A stretch of 64,000 nt of DNA, taken from positions 310,001 through 374,000 of the forward strand of contig NZ_SNWQ01000003.1 in the NCBI RefSeq assembly GCF_004361855.1, in the 5' to 3' direction. This DNA is from Kribbella caucasensis (GTDB lineage: Bacteria; Actinomycetota; Actinomycetes; Propionibacteriales; Kribbellaceae). A program made the translations under genes and the position numbers. The notes below the pieces were generated by a model, which was not told the origin of the DNA, did no database searches, and saw nothing but the letters and a program-made list of their open reading frames with translations. Of this stretch, positions 62,178 through 64,000 are shown piece after piece (the stretch's first letter is position 1; each line of letters starts with the position of its first letter).

Positions 62178-63230
62178 ATGACCGGCACACTTCCTGTGCC
62201 CCGCCTGATCGACCCGTCCGACGTCCCCCCTTTGCGCTGGGGCATCATCGGGACCGGCTGGATCGCCACCAGGTTCACCCGGGCGCTCCACACCCACACA
62301 ACTCAACGGATCGTGGCCGTCGCCGCCCGCAGCACCGAGCGGAGCTTGGGGTTCGCCGCCGAGCACGACATCGAGAAGGTGTCGCCGACAGCCGAGGCGC
62401 TCGTGTCCGACCCGTCCGTCGACGTCGTCTACATCGCCACCCCACACAGCTCGCACCGTGAGTTCGCTTTGCTCGCGATCGCGGCGGGAAAGCATGTATT
62501 GGTCGAGAAGCCGTTTGCGATGTCGGCTGTGGAGGCTGGGGAGATCGTGGCCGCCGCGCGCGCCGCGAGCGTCTTCGCGATGGAGGCGATGTGGACCCGC
62601 TATCTCCCGCAGACGGACATCGTTCGGCAACTCCTCGCTGACGGTGCGCTCGGCGACGTCCATCTCGTCACCGCGGACTTCGGCTTCAGCGCGCCCTTTG
62701 ACCCCAGCAGCCGGATGTGGGATCCCGCTCTTGGCGGCGGAGCTCTGCTCGATGCGGGCGTCTACCCGATCTCATTCGCGTCGTTCGCGATCGGCGAACC
62801 CAGAGGGGTGCGAGCATCGGGGGCGATGACCTCGACCGGTGTCGACGCGCGAGCGGCAGTCCTGTTGGAGACGGCAAGTGGGGCGCAGGCGCTCCTGGCG
62901 ACTTCGATGGTGTCGAAGTTGCCCACAAGGGCGATGGTGATCGGTTCCGAGGGGCGAGTCGAGGTCATGAGTTCGTTCTTTGCACCGAGTGGCGTCACGC
63001 TAACGGAACACTCGAACGCTACGGAAGAGGCTCTGACCTGGGTCGACGACACCTTCGAAGAGAGCTACGACGCGCTGAGCTACCAGGCGAATGCCCTCGC
63101 CTCGTACGTTGCGGCGGGCCTGACCGAGTCCCCATTGCACTCCCTCGATGAGACGGTCTCGGTCCTCGCCACGATCGATGAGGCACGCGCACAGGTGCTG
63201 GCGTCCGCCAGGCCACCGGTCGCGGCGTAG
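62178..63230 (+). CDS. Gfo/Idh/MocA family oxidoreductase
   Basis: 350 residues. Rossmann motif WGIIGTGWIATRFTRAL (about 21-37), AARSTERS, ATPHSSHREFAL, catalytic EKPFAMSAVEAGEIV (about 112-126), EAMWTRYLPQ and GGGALLDAGVYPISF, closest to the trans-1,2-dihydrobenzenediol/xylose dehydrogenase-like branch. NAD(P)-dependent sugar oxidation is the probable role. Next to permease and GH2 sequences, so part of another carbohydrate locus. Confidence 0.9.
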   Translation: MTGTLPVPRLIDPSDVPPLRWGIIGTGWIATRFTRALHTHTTQRIVAVAARSTERSLGFAAEHDIEKVSPTAEALVSDPSVDVVYIATPHSSHREFALLAIAAGKHVLVEKPFAMSAVEAGEIVAAARAASVFAMEAMWTRYLPQTDIVRQLLADGALGDVHLVTADFGFSAPFDPSSRMWDPALGGGALLDAGVYPISFASFAIGEPRGVRASGAMTSTGVDARAAVLLETASGAQALLATSMVSKLPTRAMVIGSEGRVEVMSSFFAPSGVTLTEHSNATEEALTWVDDTFEESYDALSYQANALASYVAAGLTESPLHSLDETVSVLATIDEARAQVLASARPPVAA

Positions 63231-63328
63231 GGCAGGGTCGACGCTGATCCCGAGCGCCGGTCCGGCCGTACCGTGGAGCGTCACGTACGCGGGCTCGTAG
63301 ATGCTGGGGAAACTGTCCATGGACGATC

Positions 63329-63400
63329 ATCCTGCCCTTGCTGGTCAGCTCCGCCGGCCTATACCTGGTGCGGATCCACGCGCAGGACGCGATCCCGGAT
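63329..63400 (+). pseudogene. MalG-type permease remnant
   Basis: Twenty-four codons reading ILPLLVSSAGLYLVRIHAQD then AIPD, the stretch just before the EAA loop of MalG-type sugar permeases. The next expected residues (EAARIDGA) are absent and the frame breaks. It lies upstream of a glycosidase gene, so a sugar importer probably once stood here. The rest of 63231-63629 holds no gene that I can support. Confidence 0.55.
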
Positions 63401-63629
63401 GGTCACCCTGGAGGGATCCCGGAACAACTACCTCCTGTGGAATGGGGAGTCCGGGCGCGTTCACCGGCGGCGTGAAGGGCTGATTCCCCTTCTATTATTG
63501 GAGAAAACACAGTGCGTGGATACTTGAAACCTAGTGCATCAATGAGTGCCCTTCGAACCTGGGTCGGTGTGCCCTCGCTGCCGTTCTTCAGAGAGGGCCC
63601 CAGTTGCTAAACAAAGCAGGGAGACAGCA

Positions 63630-64000
63630 ATGACTACTGAGTCGTTCAACGGGGGTTGGGCGGTTCGGCCGAAGGCCAGTATCTTCGCCCAGATTGCCGG
63701 GCCACCGGAGGAGGCTGTACCTGTCACGCTTCCGCACGATGCGATGATCTCGATGGAGCGGGCTGCGGAACATGGCGCCGCACGCGCGTACTTCCCCGGG
63801 GGATGCTTTGAGTACTCCAAGAGCTTCGACGTTCCCGAAGAGTGGCGGGCACAGCGGGTTCAGCTCGAGTTCGACGGGGTGTATCGGGATGCGGTGGTGT
63901 TCGTGAACGACGTTGCCGCGGGTCAGCGTCCGTACGGCTACTCGTCGTTCGTGGTGGACCTCAGCCCGTACCTGCGGTACGGCGAGCCGAACGTCGTCCG
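63630..64000 (+). CDS. Glycoside hydrolase family 2 N-terminus, cut by the window end
   Basis: ATG 63630 with AGGGAGAC upstream; 123 codons are open to the last base of the window. The jelly-roll sugar-binding domain of GH2 is clear: FNGGWAVRP, VTLPHDAMISMERA, YFPGGCFEYSKSFDVPEEWR, VQLEFDGVYRDAVVFVNDVAAGQRPYGYSSFVVDLSPYLRYG. Intracellular beta-galactosidase, beta-mannosidase or beta-glucuronidase-like enzymes share this start; the catalytic domain lies outside the window. Confidence 0.88.
   Translation, partial: MTTESFNGGWAVRPKASIFAQIAGPPEEAVPVTLPHDAMISMERAAEHGAARAYFPGGCFEYSKSFDVPEEWRAQRVQLEFDGVYRDAVVFVNDVAAGQRPYGYSSFVVDLSPYLRYGEPNVV

Noticed and set aside
1..64000. CRISPR arrays, rRNA, complete tRNA genes and full insertion sequences
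   Set aside because: I looked for regular direct repeats, complete cloverleafs and DDE or tyrosine/serine recombinase motifs on both strands and found none that could be supported; only the tRNA-Lys fragment is present.

Overview
High-GC DNA with frequent GTG/TTG starts, strong AGGAGG-type ribosome binding sites and tightly overlapping genes: a chromosomal stretch of a soil actinobacterium. The load of sugar ABC transporters, Gfo/Idh oxidoreductases and glycosidases would suit a Kribbella/Nocardioidaceae- or Streptomyces-like genome, but the genus cannot be fixed from this window.

Region 1 (1-22.2 kb) is an immune (defence) island. Its left edge is marked by the displaced 3' end of a tRNA-Lys gene and its terminator (371-437), the usual scar of an integrative element. 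Inside are: a GIY-YIG-like nuclease with four zinc-ribbon repeats; a minus-strand operon of five genes (10098 down to 2264) made of a Gabija-like pair (GajA OLD ATPase/TOPRIM nuclease, GajB UvrD helicase) followed by two paralogous HExxH metallopeptidase-like proteins and a membrane protein; an AbiEi/AbiEii toxin-antitoxin pair with a visible inverted-repeat operator; a complete four-gene Wadjet condensin operon (jetABCD, 12587-20201); and a 5'-truncated TIGR04141/DUF6119 gene. The Gabija + twin protease + membrane protein operon is my best candidate for an undescribed or extended system.

Region 2 (22.2-47.5 kb) is a catabolic cluster. It holds a ferric/phosphonate-type ABC transporter, two SDRs, a cupin, an HSL-type alpha/beta hydrolase, an MmgE/PrpD protein, a CMD protein, a CoA-transferase pair with a broken acyl-CoA dehydrogenase, an IclR regulator, a XylFGH-like sugar transporter, an NAD epimerase, a HAPMO-like Baeyer-Villiger monooxygenase, an aldehyde dehydrogenase and a zinc alcohol dehydrogenase. 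Together these resemble the logic of cyclic alcohol/ketone breakdown (alcohol to ketone to lactone to hydroxy acid to diacid to CoA ester). Two sister GntR/FCD regulators lie inside it, and a recurrent AT-rich near-palindrome sits in front of nearly every operon.

Region 3 (47.5-56.1 kb) is an eight-gene minus-strand operon for uptake and oxidative processing of a glycoside (Gfo/Idh dehydrogenase, unknown protein, binding protein, two permeases, TIM-barrel isomerase, DUF1080 hydrolase, beta-propeller). It is divergent from a TetR regulator and carries the same AT-rich motif.

Region 4 (56.1-64 kb) mixes intact genes (TetR, a small acidic protein, alcohol dehydrogenase/XRE regulator pair, Gfo/Idh, start of a GH2 glycosidase) with clear gene wreckage: a frameshifted quinone oxidoreductase, a frameshifted and truncated SDR, a fused membrane-protein fragment and a sugar-permease remnant.
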